DNA of 64,000 bases from Cyathus striatus. Taxonomy: Eukaryota; Basidiomycota; Agaricomycetes; Agaricales; Nidulariaceae. Numbering within the stretch: position 1 is the stretch's first letter; each line of letters begins with the position of its first letter. Of the stretch, positions 33,748 through 47,087 are shown one piece after another. A model generated the notes under the pieces. The model did not search any database and was not told the origin of the DNA. It was given only the letters and a program-made list of their open reading frames with translations. The position numbers and the translations under genes were made by a program. The DNA is taken from the NCBI GenBank assembly GCA_025738555.1, contig JAOVFP010000008.1, positions 372,001-436,000 on the forward strand, written 5' to 3'.

Positions 33748-36700
33748 AGTTGGAGGCTAAGGCCTAAGGTATGAGAGTGTGATTGTACAGCCATGCAGAT
33801 GCTCCATAGTTCGATGCACATACAGGACCTCACTGGTTGCCATCATGCTTAAAATTAGTAATGCCACAGTAAATTACAGCACTGTTCAGATGCACATGTC
33901 TTAGTAGTGTTTGAGGCATCCGGCCTTTCACTTAAATTCTGAGGAAGAACGGCAGCTGCATTTTCACTGTGCAAGACTGTCCTTCTCACTCGAAAGAGTA
34001 ATACAGAGCTTCCAGAAGGTTGCTGAAGTATGACATTGATTCCGCAAGAGCACCTTCAATTTTTGTTTGTTTGGCAGATCGGCACTGGCACCATTCCATT
34101 GGAAGAGCAATACTATGTAAAACAGCTACTTACGTGAAGGGGGTATGTAGTTGAATGACATTGAACCCAAGTTGGACCCTTTGGCCAACTGGCTTGGATC
34201 ATCATCTATGTCAACATGCATGTTACATCGTGGCCACTAATATTCCCAGCAGAAACTTGCATGGTGCTGATGGGTGTGTGTCTGAAGATCCAAATTGCAG
34301 AGTCACATAAAAGCGCAGATATCCACAGATTTTGAGCAGTCTGCAGATATATTTCTGCTTGTATCTGTGCATCCCCACACGATCTATGCGAGGAAGGGGA
34401 GCTTGGAATATTGTAACTTCTTTTGTCTTGGTACCAACTTGGGACAGTCACACACAGATGTGCACAGAAAACTCAGATTTACACAGACTCAGTCACCAGA
34501 ACAATGCAAGTCAGTACAGTGTGAGTTTTTACTGGGGGGGATTTCTTGTAACTAGTAATGTTTTTTCAATTTTAGCCAGCTGCAGAAAGCTTCAGAGTGT
34601 TTGCATGCTTATTTCTATGGTAGAACTGCACTTAAGTTCTAAATATAGTCGGACTAAATACCCTGGTAATGTATACCTGTTTGTACATCGACAAGCTTCG
34701 TGTTCATAATATGCTGTGTCCATTAATAGTTCTAAACTTCTACTTATTTGAATAGGTCTTTTCCGCGAGTGTGATCAAATACTGTATAACTTGTACCACT
34801 CAATCAGAACAACAAATACAATATATGAGGAAGCAATAGCCTGCAACACCTGACAACAGTTAATTGTCGAGAGTCAAGACATTGATGTTACGGTTGATAT
34901 TAAGAGACTGTTTATTGATTGATATCATTTCAGCCACATCAGTAAATCAGTGAATATATCGGCAATAAATATACACATCATGATCAGATGATCAGAATAC
35001 TTCAGCTCAGGAGCAATTATGAGATGTTAGGAGCTCCTCACAATTGTGGTACGTCATCATGAGTGGCTCCCAACATTTTGAAGTGCCTGTGAGTTGCAAT
35101 GACTGTTAAATTCTCATTTTTATGTATCATATCATGTCAGGAGTATCAAAATGGTATCAAGATTGTATTGTGATACTCTCTAGGTTAGCATAACTGCTGC
35201 TGAGCATCTAATTATTCTGAGATCCACATTGTAGCTCGTCAAAATACACGCAGGTACTTCTGCTTGGGAACAATTTGAAGTAGTTCTGCATGACACATTA
35301 CAGGGCTGGGAGAACATTGTCAAGTCTTCATGAAACCGAAATAATCATATATAATGTATATAATTGAATGCTTTCCTGATTGATTTTCAAGCATTCTGAC
35401 GAGTAAACCAATCTAGTGTAACTTAGTAAGTCTATTGAATGTTATACATTTCTAAATGATCATTGGTATGAACTATATCTGGTCATGCAAAATATGTATG
35501 TGGAACTTGCACATTCTGCTTGCAAGTAAGTACTTTGAACTTTGAAGATGTGAACCAAATGTCATGAAAACATAGTTTGCCATCCAATGTATTATGGGGC
35601 ATTATACTGCCTTAAGGCATTTGGTGCCCCCCAAGAGGACGAAATATTAGATGGCATTGAGAGACTTGCTGAGTGTCCTATAATGCCCCATAACGAATGC
35701 GATGACTTGCAAAGCTTACTACTGAGTCTTACAATGAATTCCACGTCATGCAATGGCTTTTAACCCTGTATAATTTTATTCCAAAAAGGTAATATAGTCG
35801 AATCAACATTTATTATATATATATGTAGCCAATCACTAAGAATTAAAGCAAACACATGATATATTCATCAGACATACATACATATTGACCAATGCTACTA
35901 TCTACAGAGTATAACAAGTAATGTATGCAAGTAAATGCATGATACCGAGAACAGTACTTACCAAATTAACTGAAGACTTACCTTTTAAGTTATGTTACCT
36001 ACCTGAAAATCTTAAGCCAACTCTTGAAGCTTTGACGAGAAAAAAGCCCCCACCAGTGTTGCTCTTTTATACATCTCAGACAACTGATTTAGTAAGCACT
36101 TAGCCGGATCTTGGATTGCCTTGCCCTTAAGTTCCGAGCTGTGTCCCGTCGAGCTTAGGTGATCCAGACTTATCCACGGTTCTGTCTAGTGCTACTTGTC
36201 AACAAGAGTCAACACTTCAAGATGTTTATCCATGTCACAAACCTTATAAAAGATAACCTTTGCAGTAATTTAATTATTTTTCAACCTTCTTATATTAATT
36301 TATTTCTAAATAATAGTATGCTAGAGAGGTATACTGAAGCCACCAATAGATTCAAGGTGTCAGAAGTAACAAGAATAAAGGAGGGTGGTAATGGAGCAAG
36401 AACTCAAACACAGACACAGACACAGACACAAAATGGGGAGGAAAGCTTGTTTCTAACTACCAAGTTACAGAGTGTATATATACTGGGGCTATCTACCAAA
36501 GTCCTACCAAAGTCCATGTAACTAAGGTAACTGACAGCTGTCAATCTGTCAATCACAGAACTGTCAAATATAACAGGTGACAAGTGACAGCTGTCAAAGA
36601 AGCTGTGCAACCCAGAATATCTAACACAAGGGCCATCTGAGAGTCAATAAATGCACTGGTGTAATCTTTATATCTTGTAGTAGAATACAGGACTAAAGTA

Positions 36701-37869
36701 ATATTAGCATTGCCTTGCAATGGTGCCTTAATCTTAGAGAGTTCTTATGGGACCTCCTGTACTCTATGGTGCCTTGTGGTCATATTGAAATGTCTTCAGT
36801 TGTATCTTATAATTATCTTACAATGCATTACTGCAATGTTAAAGGCTTAATGCCTTCCAAGATAAATTGGACTTTCATGACAAATGCAAATGGCCTAAAG
36901 CATCAGTTATCCTTGACATCACCGACTCCAAATTTACTGAGTGTTTCGAAAGGCATGACAGTACATGCCACTCAGAGCCCCACCTTCTAGCTCCGTGACC
37001 CGGAGTATTTGTAAGGGTACTCCACATCGAAAAACATATAAACAGGCAGGATTCAACATGAATTGAAAGGGCTAGTGATCCCACATGAGCACTGACTTGA
37101 AAGCTTGGTAAGCACCTTCAATAGGTATGTAATCCCCTTATTCTTCTCCTTATTTGTACTAGTACAATGCTAGTTACTTACTAAACTGTACTAGCAATTA
37201 CTGCTGTCACTACATATATTACAATGCTTGTATATAATATTCAAGTAATAAATAAAATCAGATATAATGTCCTAACTAATAAGTAATGTTAAGCTGGATA
37301 TACATTTGTTACTGTTCACACATTGTTTGCACATAGTACACCATTTCTGATAAATATAGCTACTCATAACCCATCATGATTGGTATATTAACTCCTCATT
37401 GTCACAAGGTCCATATAACTACATAAAAAAACATAATTTCATGCTATATGTCAGATAATATTATGATATGTATACAGCCACAGGTTGGATTGTGATTCAC
37501 CACCAGAATTATCGAGTTGAGGGCAGCTCAAATTTCATCAACATCAGTTATGATGTGATCACAAGATTGTGGTGCATCATGTTAAATGTGGCACATTGTG
37601 ATGGGTCATAATTGCTCAGGAGGTTCTCCAGAATTTAGTGATGCAGCTGAACAATGTGCCTGGAATGGACCAAGTTTTAGACACCTGGTGACCTCTATTG
37701 CAGTGACCTGACCTGACCTGTCTGTACTTCGGCAAGCTTTGCTCCGGCACCATTACAGTAAGTTCATTGATAGTTCCATGTATCTGGATGGGACATATAT
37801 ATTGTAACTTCATTATCTTAATTTCTCACAGTTGGATCGCTCTTACATAAGGTAGCTGATGTTCTGATA
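33748..37869. other. 4.1 kb without a recognisable gene
   Basis: CpG-poor, AT-rich DNA. Items seen: a block of CAGATTTACACAGA-like words in both orientations (34300-34500), an ACAGAC microsatellite (about 36405-36431), two copies of the palindrome TGACAGCTGTCA (36530-36600), and a short gacctgacctgacc run near 37705. Open frames are short and show no protein-like character. Probably very old transposon remains. Confidence 0.45.
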
Positions 37870-39534
37870 AGGTAGACGACTTTCATGAATGAACAACGTC
37901 ACGTGCATGTTACTTCACTGTGACAATCCATCTAAAAATGGAAATTTTTATTTGAACAAGGTATTAGAGCAATTGTATGATACATCATAAATGTTATAGC
38001 TCAAGGAATTTGTATATACAAATGAATAGAATATATCCACGAAGTTTCATAATTTTTGGGGGCATACTCAGTGAGGAGTTCTATTTTCATGTTTTTGTTC
38101 CACATCAGGGATCAATCCCCAGGTTATCACTGAGAGCCGTGATGATCAATCATCACTTGAGACAACTAGAGAACATTTACCTTCTCAAGCTCTCTCATAA
38201 TTTCATTTGGAAGAACACAATGTTGGATTGACATCAAATTCAATGAATTCTTGTGCAATTCACACTGAAGTTGGATTGTTTATGTCTACATGGCACTGGA
38301 ACTGTGACTGGTGAGCACATAAACCATCTTTTTCAGCCAATGTTCCTGTGATATGATGACTTGATGTTATCTAGATGATGTACACTTGCTTTAGTATACC
38401 AAATTAGATGTGTGCTGACACCGACACTTACAGACTTGTTCTCTTTTCCATGCTTTGGCTTAGGATTTTCGTGTTTTATCTTCTTGGGTGCATTCTCCAC
38501 TGCTGTTTTGGTAAGGTTTCCGAGTGCTGTTCAAATGGATCTCTTTTTCTGAGGCATACCTGGCAGATATTTGAGGATGTCAATGATGCGACACAAGCCT
38601 AATTCATCATTTCCGCACTCAATACTGTAGCTATAACATAAATTATACTACTAGTTTATCTGCACAAGGTTTTATCACAAACTAAAAACATATACACTGG
38701 AGTGCAAAAAGAATGAGCACACATTATTTTGCAATATCTCTGGAACAGTTCTATGTATTCCTAACCTATAAAATGTGAAAAATAATATACCTTCTTGTCT
38801 TTGAAATAGTGGTAAAAAAGTTCCTAAAAAGGAAATTTTCTTGATATAAAAGCAGAAATAAAAATGGCCCACTTTTCAGAGTGGTTAAGGAATCACCTAC
38901 AGAATCTGGAAAAACTATATGTTATAGTACTCCATCAACTAAGAACAACACATTTTAGATTATAAAAATTGGATTTGTGGATCACTAGATAAAAAAATAA
39001 GAAATGTCCAAAATTCAGCTGTTTTTAGCAAATTTTTGGCTCTTAGGCCAAAAATTGACATGTTTTGAATTTATTTTGTAGTGAACTACATCATCAATTT
39101 CTATGATCTAAAATGCATCTTTTTCAGTTCATTGTGTAGTATAACATATATTTTTTCTGGGTTATGTAACTGCTTCCTTAACTCTGAAATGTGTGCCATT
39201 TTATTTCTGCTTGTATATCAAGAGAATTTCCTTTTTAGAAAATGTTTTATCACTATTTCAAAGACAAGAAGGTATATTATTTTTCACCATTTACAGGTTA
39301 GGAATATATAGAACTATTCCAGAGATATTGCAAAATAATGTGTGCTCATTCTTTTTGCACTCCAGTGTATATGTGCAGTACAACACTGGCAACAATTTTC
39401 TTGAGCCAGATTTACGATACACCATCTAGTTATAAAGTTATTCCACTAATTAGTAGAACTTCCACAAAAAGTGCCTTTTTCGGACATGTCACGCTAATAA
39501 CATGATGTTGTTCATTCATGAAAGTCGTCTACCT
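37870..39534. mobile_element. Outer inverted-repeat element with TA flanks
   Basis: Terminal inverted repeats begin AGGTAGACGACTTTCATGAA and extend about 28 nt, nearly identical at both ends, with TA on each outer side (37868-37869 and 39535-39536). TA duplication fits the Tc1/mariner group. The first 800 bp holds a weak 84-codon frame (37977-38231) with no recognised motif. The right part is occupied by a second element. The phrase tgatgttctg also occurs just outside both ends. Confidence 0.65.
38695..39367. mobile_element. Nested 673-bp Tc1/mariner-like miniature element
   Basis: Ends CACTGGAGTGCAAAAAGAAT in perfect inverted orientation, flanked by TA on both sides. Similarity between the two arms continues inward for about 200 bp: the minus-strand frame at 38872-38675 and the plus-strand frame at 39193-39429 give almost the same peptide. 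The centre is unique and non-coding. It sits wholly inside the outer TA-flanked element, so it inserted later. Confidence 0.8.
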
Positions 39535-39536
39535 TA

Positions 39537-41279
39537 ATAGAAGTTTGTAAGAACTGATGTTCTGTGAGCTGAGGGTAGCATGCTTCCCCCATATGTCTGT
39601 GTATTTCCTATGCGACCCAAATTGCACAATGCAGCATGTACATGTATGTAGCTGTGGAGTCAGAAGTAAGTTTGAAGTGCTCAATTTTTTTTGTCACAAT
39701 AATTATGGCGGTCAAAGTGCACATTTAATGTGGTGCACAAACACTTTTGATGTAAGTGCAAACATTTCAGGTGTTGTTCGGTGCACACTTTTTTGGTCCC
39801 AGCACAAATATTTCAACCAAGTGCAAACATTTTTCAACCGAGTGCAAACATTTTTTGTCCCAGCACAAACATTTTTATAGTGCAAACACTTTTATATGGC
39901 ACAAACATTTGCTTAAACTTTCAAGACTTGTAACTTTGTAAGGATAAAATACTAAAGAGACAGTAGTGATTTTTTGCATAAAAATATGATTTATCCCTGC
40001 AAGGTGTATACACTTAAAACTACAGTATAGATTCTACACTACTTTACATGTTGAGAATATGGGATAACCCTGGTTCACTCTCATCACCTCCTGGGTTCCT
40101 TCGCTCATATTACCCCTCAAAACTACCTATCACTGTCACTATGTAAAGTAATAATCTGTAATCCGGAAAGAAAAGTCATATGATGTGAGACAGTCACAAC
40201 TGCCAGACCTTATGCACCCATCGCCAGACACAGCCCAAATCCCCACCACCCTCAGAATTGGCTGTGAGCTCCATGCACCCCCATCATTCTCATCTCTCAT
40301 GGGACCGGACAACACTAGGAGAACCAGAATCGGTCCAAAAAAGTCCCACCCTCCTGCAACTAGGCCTTGGACGAGCTTTGAAATGACACAGACAAAGAGA
40401 GACAGCAATTTTGACATTGCTAGCAGCTCTGCTTGCCCACTGGTGTTGTTGCACTAAAAATGAGCTCAAGTGAAACATTGGAGTTGACATGGTAGGCGAG
40501 TGTAGGCAGTGCAGGCAACAACAGATGTCGGCCAGGTGAGGTGGAAGGGCAGAGATGTATGGGGTTTGTATCGGGATGTGGGGGGTTTGAGTGCAGATAG
40601 TGAGGCTTTGAATAACAAGGAATGATCACCATAATCAGACAGACCTGTCAATATATAATTCCTCTTTGTGTGCTGCCACCGTATGCGCAAGTTCCTATCT
40701 AGACTTCGTAAGTGTCTTCATCCTACCAAGATTTATCCCGGAATTTGTGTTCCAGGTTCGAGTTCGATCTTTGAGGTCGAGTGAAACCTGGGATACCACG
40801 TAGTCTTAGCTTTTTTAGTAGCATGGTACAGCTTATTTTCCCCTCCCACTTTTATGCTAGTAAATCTTTGTGCACAACTGGTCACCAACCGACAACCTTG
40901 GTCCACTCCACCCTAGCTAAAGTCATGTCTCGTTGATGCCACAAGCCTCCTTACTCCCCAGCATGATTAAGAGGTGTGAGACGACAGAATTCCTGCTGGG
41001 GATGCTAACATGAAAGTTAGTAGTGAAGTCTGAGTTTTAGTACAGTTAATTATTGCTGAGTACTTCCTTTTCTCTATTTTTTTCATTTACATGTGTAATT
41101 ACTTTTGATAACAGATGTCACTCAGTAGGGAAAACGAAGGATGGTACCACGCCACAGCATGAGCTTCTCGCCCAGTTCACTTCTCAATAATGAAATTCAG
41201 TAGCAACTCACATCGGTGAGGTTTGTTATTAATAGCTAGAGCAGTACAAATAAAGCCAAATTGGCGATTACTTAAGCAT
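39537..41279. other. Region with GTGCAAACATTT words, no gene
   Basis: From 39720 to 39910 the words GTGCAAACATTT and AGCACAAACATTT recur every 20-30 bp. The rest, including 40140-40700, is CT/AG-biased with short overlapping frames on both strands and no protein-like character. Nothing else could be assigned. Confidence 0.45.
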
Positions 41280-41322
41280 GGTCACGAGCATCGTTTCCAC
41301 AACAGAAACGATGCTCGTGACC
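41280..41322. other. Perfect 18-bp hairpin
   Basis: GGTCACGAGCATCGTTTC, a 7-nt loop (cacaaca), then the exact complement. It has no T-run and no neighbouring gene, so it is unlikely to be a terminator. It may be a transposon footprint, a small palindromic insertion or a structured RNA. Confidence 0.85.
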
Positions 41323-41857
41323 TGAGATAGACTGCACCTTGGCCTTCTTTTTTAAAGTCAGGTTTAGCTAGGGATGTTGAAATAAATGATGCATTGACAA
41401 CAACAATGCTACATTTGACCTCAAAGCACGCAGGGTGAGGAAGCATGAGGCAAATGGATAAGTAAATACAATACATAGTATACTACTTAAATACATAGAA
41501 AGCGGAGCACATTGTCTGTAGAATACATAAAAGGGAGGTCATTACACTGCTCCACGGAATCAGGTGGAGTCCACCTGAAGTCCACCTGGACTCAGACATG
41601 CTATTTTATATGTCTAAGTTCAGGTGGAGTCCAGCTGAAGTCCAGTAGTCCAGGTGAAATTCTGGATTCTACCTGAAGTCCACTGGACTGAGTTCAGGAA
41701 ATCACTGGAAATCACCTGGACTCCAGCTGAACTCTAGCTGGACTCTAGCTGGACTCTAGCTGGAATCTAGCTTGACTCCGTACATTAATTCCTTTAGTGT
41801 CTCTTACTATAATTAAGTAAAAATAAACAATTTTAAATATTCATGTAAATACTTTTG

Positions 41858-41935
41858 TCCCCAATGAGAATTGAACTTAAGACCTAGTCAGTTAACAACA
41901 GTGATAATTACCGGTAAGCCACAGGACCTTGTGAG
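41858..41935 (-). pseudogene. tRNA-like module in E3
   Basis: On the minus strand, TGTGGCTTACCGGTAAT (A-box-like) and AAGTTCAATTCTC (B-box-like) occur at tRNA spacing. Downstream lies tttatttttacttaattata, close to the T-rich motif behind the modules of E1 and E2. The body is imperfect, so it is unlikely to be a functional tRNA. Confidence 0.6.
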
Positions 41936-43339
41936 TGTTTTGATCATTACTCCCTATAGCCCATTCTCGATGACGTCTCACGTGCCGTTACTGCCAGCAC
42001 ATTCGATGTCGTCTGCATCATCAATGACAATGTTCTCACATCTCCTCCCTCCCTCTGTTCTCTCTCCGTCTTCATGCTTCTTAAACCCCCTCGTTCTCTA
42101 GGCCCTCTCCCTCTCCAAGTCAACGGGCAACGTCGTCACGCGCCCACCTTCTCCGGTGTCGACTTGAAAAGGTACGTTCCTCTGGATCTCGTTGTTGTTG
42201 TTGCACTGTTGTCATTTCACAGCGTCCCCGTCGACGAACCACTTCCCAGCTCGCCATTTGATCGTCCTGATTGACGTCCAAGCATAGCTGTGGCACTGCC
42301 CAGCGTCTCCTCTCTCCCCTGCTATCCCCCCTTGCCATCCTCCCTCTCTTGTTTTCATCGCCACGTCGCGCCATCACCCACCCCCCTCCTCTCATCAGGC
42401 CATCATCCACCCCCTCCTCTCGTTGTCGCTGGCATGGCATGCCGTTTCCCTTCGTCACGCCATCACCCTCTCCATGGTCTCCTCCCCTGACACCATGTTG
42501 TCTTCTGCCTGCGCTGTACCCCTCTCGTTGTTGTCTTCTGTCCGCGCCATCCCCCTCTCGTTGCTGTCGCCACATCACGCCGTCACCTATCCCCCTCCTC
42601 TTGTTGTCATAGAAATGGTGTGTCTCCTTTCATCATGCCGTTTCCTCTTCATGCCACCCCCTCTTCGACACTTTGATGTGCCCACCTCCTTCAGCGTCCA
42701 GCTAGTCGTCAACATCAACAATAAATCAACGACCCCAGCCTCTCCTCTGCCCTCCTCCGTCTCGCATTGGGCCTTAGTTGCCGTTTCGTCATCGACGACG
42801 TCGGTGTCAACTACACAGCCCCCAGCCTTTCCCTTCACTTGTTGACAACAACGACAACATGTCAGTAGCCCCAGCACCCTTTCCCCACCCTCTTCTTTCC
42901 GTCGTTGACGTAGCACTGCCTACTCGACGACATTAGCGTCAAGTCCACAGTCCCAGCATGCCCCCTCCCCCATGTCTCCTCTCATCTAGCAAGTGATGAG
43001 CACCGCGCCAAGCACCACAACACTGCTGCCTCCCCATCCCACTAGTAACGTGGCGAGGCCGACACCGTGCCATCACCCCTCCTCCTCCCATCGCCTCTCA
43101 CCATGTCCACAGTCCCAGCATGCCCCCCTCCCCCATGTCTCCTCTTGTCTACAAGTGATGAGCACCGCACCAAGCACCGCAATGCTGCTGCCTCCCCCCG
43201 ACTTCCACCACCTCGTACTGCACCGCCACCTCACACTGTAATACCACCACCACCACCCCCACTACACCACCACCGCGCATCCACCACCTACCACCCCACA
43301 CGACCGCATCGCCGTCCAAATGGCGGAATGAATGATGGC

Positions 43340-43660
43340 ATACAGGGGGAATAACATACAGGGGGATAGTGTAGAAGGGGAATAGCGTAGAAAGGGAATA
43401 GTGTAGAGGGTGTAGAGAGGGAGACAGTGCAGAGGGAGGAGATGGAGGCAGGATAGAGGGGGGATAGCGTAGAGGGGGGAGACAGAGACAGCATAGAGGG
43501 GTGGGATAGCGTAGAGGGGGGAGACAGAGACAGCATAGAGGGGGGAAGCATAGAGGGGGAGACAGCATAGAGGGGGAGACAGCGTAGAGGAGGGATAGTG
43601 TAGACGAAAGCATAGGGGGAGAGATGGCATAGAGGAGGGAGGGGGGGGGGGGGAGTCTGC
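43340..43660 (+). repeat. G-rich minisatellite ending in poly-G
   Basis: The phrase gcatagagggggagacag and variants recur about every 20-45 bp, ending in an uninterrupted G run near 43640. Open frames on the minus strand here (Pro/Leu/Ser/Tyr-rich) are repeat products, not genes. Confidence 0.85.
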
Positions 43661-44351
43661 ATGGAGCCTCCTGCCATTGCCTGTCGTCGAGTAGCTTCAG
43701 CCTGTTGCAAGGTTCTTAAAATTGGCTACTGTTAGTGTACATATAGCATATTATTTACTATTATGAATGGTAATTAGTGTTGGCCAAATACCATGGCATA
43801 TGATAAGTTAGCCAGAAACTAGTGAGCATGAGTTTGGGGATAAAATAGCAGAAATATTTGCAGAGCGATCCAAAACTTTACATCAATTTTTGTTGTCGCC
43901 TTCCCCTTACTTCCCATTCTAATTGCGGAATCGATCCCTTAACTACTTTGCTATTAAAATCGATACCATCATCTATTTTTGTAAGCGATACTGATTGTTC
44001 TTCTAATTGCAGAAGCAATCCCTTAACCACTTTTTTATTACAATCGATACCACTATCTATTTTTGCAAGCATTACTGATCATTCTCAATTTAGTCTATCC
44101 AGGTGGTCACGTGACCAGCTATAGCTGCTGCCGCTGCACCAAACTCAAAGGATCCCAAAGGCCACTATTTATTTTTAGATAAAAAGCGGACATGTGCCAG
44201 GTTATTTATTTTAGACAGCCAATAACAACAGCTGCTAGAATGTCAAATATACGGCATCATGAACCTGAAGGTTCTTTCTTCCCTTCCACTTGCAACCCTA
44301 CAGTTTACTTGTTTCTGAACATTTCACTGCTGTTTTTTGATATATTTCAAT
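43661..44351. other. Upstream flank of the Ser-rich gene
   Basis: No gene. A diverged two-copy repeat lies at 43915-44075: the phrase aattgcrgaarcratcccttaac followed by a phrase of the form atcgataccaycatctatttttg appears twice, about 85-90 bp apart. The last 200 bp precedes the start codon at 44352 and could hold the promoter, but no clear TATA box stands out. Confidence 0.45.
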
Positions 44352-46651
44352 ATGGTGACTACTAGAAAATCATCAAATACTGCTGCTGCTGCTGCTGCTG
44401 CATCTGCATCTGCTAGTCAGGAGGAGGCTGGAGGTGCTGTGGGGGTGTCCAAGGCTCAAGGTAAAGGTGCCAAGGCAGCTAAGGAAAAGAAGAAAAAAGG
44501 CTCAAAGTATGTATCTCAATATATTCCTGGACTGAGGCATCTAATTAAATTCATAAAAAGGAAAACATCAATCCAGAGATTGGAAGAAGATCAGAATGCA
44601 GATAATCCTCAACATTTGACCCCGTATTTCAATATTATAATCATTATTTAACAATCTAACATTTTTACAGGGCTGAAAAAGTACTGGCAGAGGAGAATGT
44701 TTCTATTGCTCCTCCCCCTCGTACTATGACAAATACTGGGTCTATCAAGCAGACCCAAGCTTCTGCCTCAGGGAATAAGGACACACTGAATGAGTCTCTG
44801 GAATCTCAGACCAATATTTCTGTCTCAGGATGTAAGGATACATTGAATGAGGAGGAAACACTCCTACCTCTTGAATCTCAGGTGGTTGCAGGGTCTAACA
44901 AGCAGACCAATGTTTCTACCCCAGGGAGTAAGGATATATTGAATGAGGAGGAAACACTCCTACCTCTTGGATCTCAGGTGATTGCAGGGTCTAACAAGCA
45001 GACCAATATTTCTGCCTCAGGGAGTAAGAATATATTGAATGAGGTACCTTTGGGATTTCAAGATATATTGAATGAGGAGGAAACACCTCTACACCTTGGA
45101 TCTCAGGTGGCTTCAGGGTCTGTCAAACAGACCAATACTTCTGTTGAGGAGGAAACACTCCTACCTTTGGAATTTCAACTTCAAGACATAGAATTGGGCA
45201 GTAAGAAATCTGAGAATGAGAGCTCATCTGAATCAGGAAGTTCAACAGAATCTGGGAGTGAAAGTGTAAATGATGCAGCAATGGATGTTGATACTGATAT
45301 CACTCCCAAGAAAGCAAAACCTGTTCTCAAGCATGGACGTGCTCCTTCCAGTCCTCAGGCTAAGTCAAGTAATACAAGGTCAACAAGCAAGGTGTCTCGA
45401 TGTTCAATCTCACATAGTTCTGCATCATCAACTCCAAGTGAGATGTCTACAGACTACCTCCAGGGTGCATCACGCACAGTGGGAGGGTTTTCACGAGGAC
45501 GAGCCACAGGTAACACCTACAATTATGGTGATGAAGAGGAAGGTATGTTAATTAATATTAACAACTATCTATTCATTTGTTAACTTTTTATAGATCCTTT
45601 CATTACAACTCCAAACATCAAGGGAGATATTAGACTGTTCTTTAAGTCTGATACTTCAAAACCTGACTTTGTTATCATGGATCAAGAACCATCATCTGAC
45701 TTTTATAATATTCTTGAAACCTTGGGGAATACATACTCTCCAGTTGCTAGTAAGTTCTTTAAATTTATTTTAAGCACTGTTCTAACAGGATGAATAGAGT
45801 GAAATGCCCGAATTTCTATTCATGAAAATGGTTACTGGAGTCTGAAAGGAAAGTATTTGAATATATGTCAGAAGAAAAAGCCCATTAGTGCACACTGGAA
45901 ATTGAGTGATCAGAAGAAATATTTCATTGAAGTTTTGACTGAAAGTTGAATTTTATTTAGTAATATATTATAAACTCAATTTTTACAAGGATGGTGCAAA
46001 TATTGAGCAGAAGAGTGAGAGTACTGGACTCATGGTATCCAAACCTTCAGGCTCCTCAGAGTCACATGAGGACATTGCCAATGCAATGCTAATTTCTCAT
46101 TTCAATATTTCTGAGTGCCTACTTAAGAAATTGAGTAAAGAACAAGATATCCGTGCAACATATGAAAAATATGAACTTATTGAGAGGATCTGGAATAAAC
46201 ACCAACCAGATCTGAGTACAATTGAGGCTGCATCAAATCTACAGTTGACAAGAAGCAGATTATTAGTCTTTTGATAGCCCCATCCACATATTACTCATAT
46301 GCAAACAGAGTATTTCCATTACTTCATTATTATCCTGAAATGATGGCATGGATGAAATGGGAGGAAGGCATTGATACCAATAATGTCTGGAAATCGAAAA
46401 AAGCGAATTTTAACAATTTATTGAGTATTTTGGAAGGAAAAAGAGATGCCACTGAAGATGAGAATCAAATGAGGGAGGTAGAGTCTGAAGATGATCCTGA
46501 AAGTGAGGAGGAAGTTGTTAAAAAGAATAAAGGAAAGGGCAAACAGAGAGAAGACAAGGGAGACAAAGGAAAGAGTAAGGATGACAAAGAGGGAAAGGAT
46601 AAGCCTAAGAGGTCTCATAGGAAGGACAAAGGGAAATCCAAAAAATTGTAA
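44352..46651 (+). pseudogene. Ser-rich gene with internal repeats and Lys-rich tail, probably broken
   Basis: ATG at 44352 (MVTTRKSSNTAAAAAAA). Exon 1 ends 44506, exon 2 is 44671-45542, exon 3 is 45594-45749. Exon 2 carries three to four copies of a repeat of about 33 residues (LNEEETLLPLxSQVxAGSNK), then a Ser/Glu stretch and a motif GFSRGRATGNTYNYGDEEE. Later segments read RISIHENGYWSLKGKYLNIC, then MLISHFNISECLLKKLSKEQ, then after a frame change near 46250 LLIAPSTYYSYANRVFPLLH. The tail is Lys/Glu-rich (46500-46650). The splice after exon 3 runs into TGA, and the later frame change needs a lost or gained base, so it is probably decayed. Family unknown. It lies 0.4 kb upstream of a KDZ-associated fragment on the same strand and may have belonged to the same element. 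Confidence 0.45.
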
Positions 46652-46654
46652 GAG

Positions 46655-47085
46655 TTGTTTTTTAAAAGATAATTTTTCTAGTGTTATAGATCAAATACTT
46701 TCAACAGTATTTGATAGTTTTCTTTATTTCCACTTTCAACAAGTGGTTGTTTAAATATGCTGTTCTGTCATTCATTTCCATTTTCAACAAATGGATTTAT
46801 ATTTCATTTATTTATTTTTCCTTTCATTTTCAACAAATGTATTTAAATACCTAGGCCTTATCTGTAGAGTAAAATACTTCAACAGTATTTTTACTCATGT
46901 ATATTTACTTGCTTTCAACAGCAAATTATTGTAGTTATGTATAGAACATTTTGAGTTAGAATACATTGACAGTATTTCTAATCTCATGTATACTATTGGT
47001 TTTGAACAGCCAAATTTCATTGTTTTCTCAATATTTGAATTTTAGCTAATAACTTTTGAATTTTGTTTCAACAGTTTCAATTATC
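46655..47085 (+). repeat. Degenerate T-rich repeat with CAACAGTATTT/CAACAAATG words
   Basis: Words such as ttcaacagtattt and ttttcaacaaatgg recur about every 40-70 bp across this intergenic stretch. It separates the Ser-rich gene from the CxC5-like fragment. No coding. Confidence 0.5.
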
Positions 47086-47087
47086 AA

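Larger units (their letters stand above)
41535..43660 (-). mobile_element. E3: E1-family element, right end not found
   Basis: Left end GAGGTCATTACACTGCTCCA, then an arm (41545-41780) repeating CAGGTGGAGTCCACCTG and CTGGACTCTAGCTGG, then a tRNA-like module on the minus strand (41858-41935), then a long GC-rich, CT-biased core (41950-43330) and a G-rich tandem repeat (43340-43660). The order matches E2. The right arm and right end are not visible, so this copy is probably truncated. Confidence 0.6.

Noticed and set aside
37977..38231. Mariner transposase in the outer TA-flanked element
   Set aside because: The 84-codon frame shows no DDE/D motif or helix-turn-helix that I can recognise.
41280..41322. 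Transcription terminator
   Set aside because: No T-run follows, no gene ends nearby, and hairpin terminators of this type are bacterial.
42120..43710. Frames of 100-154 codons in the GC-rich stretch
   Set aside because: Low-complexity products of the E3 core and the G-rich tandem repeat.
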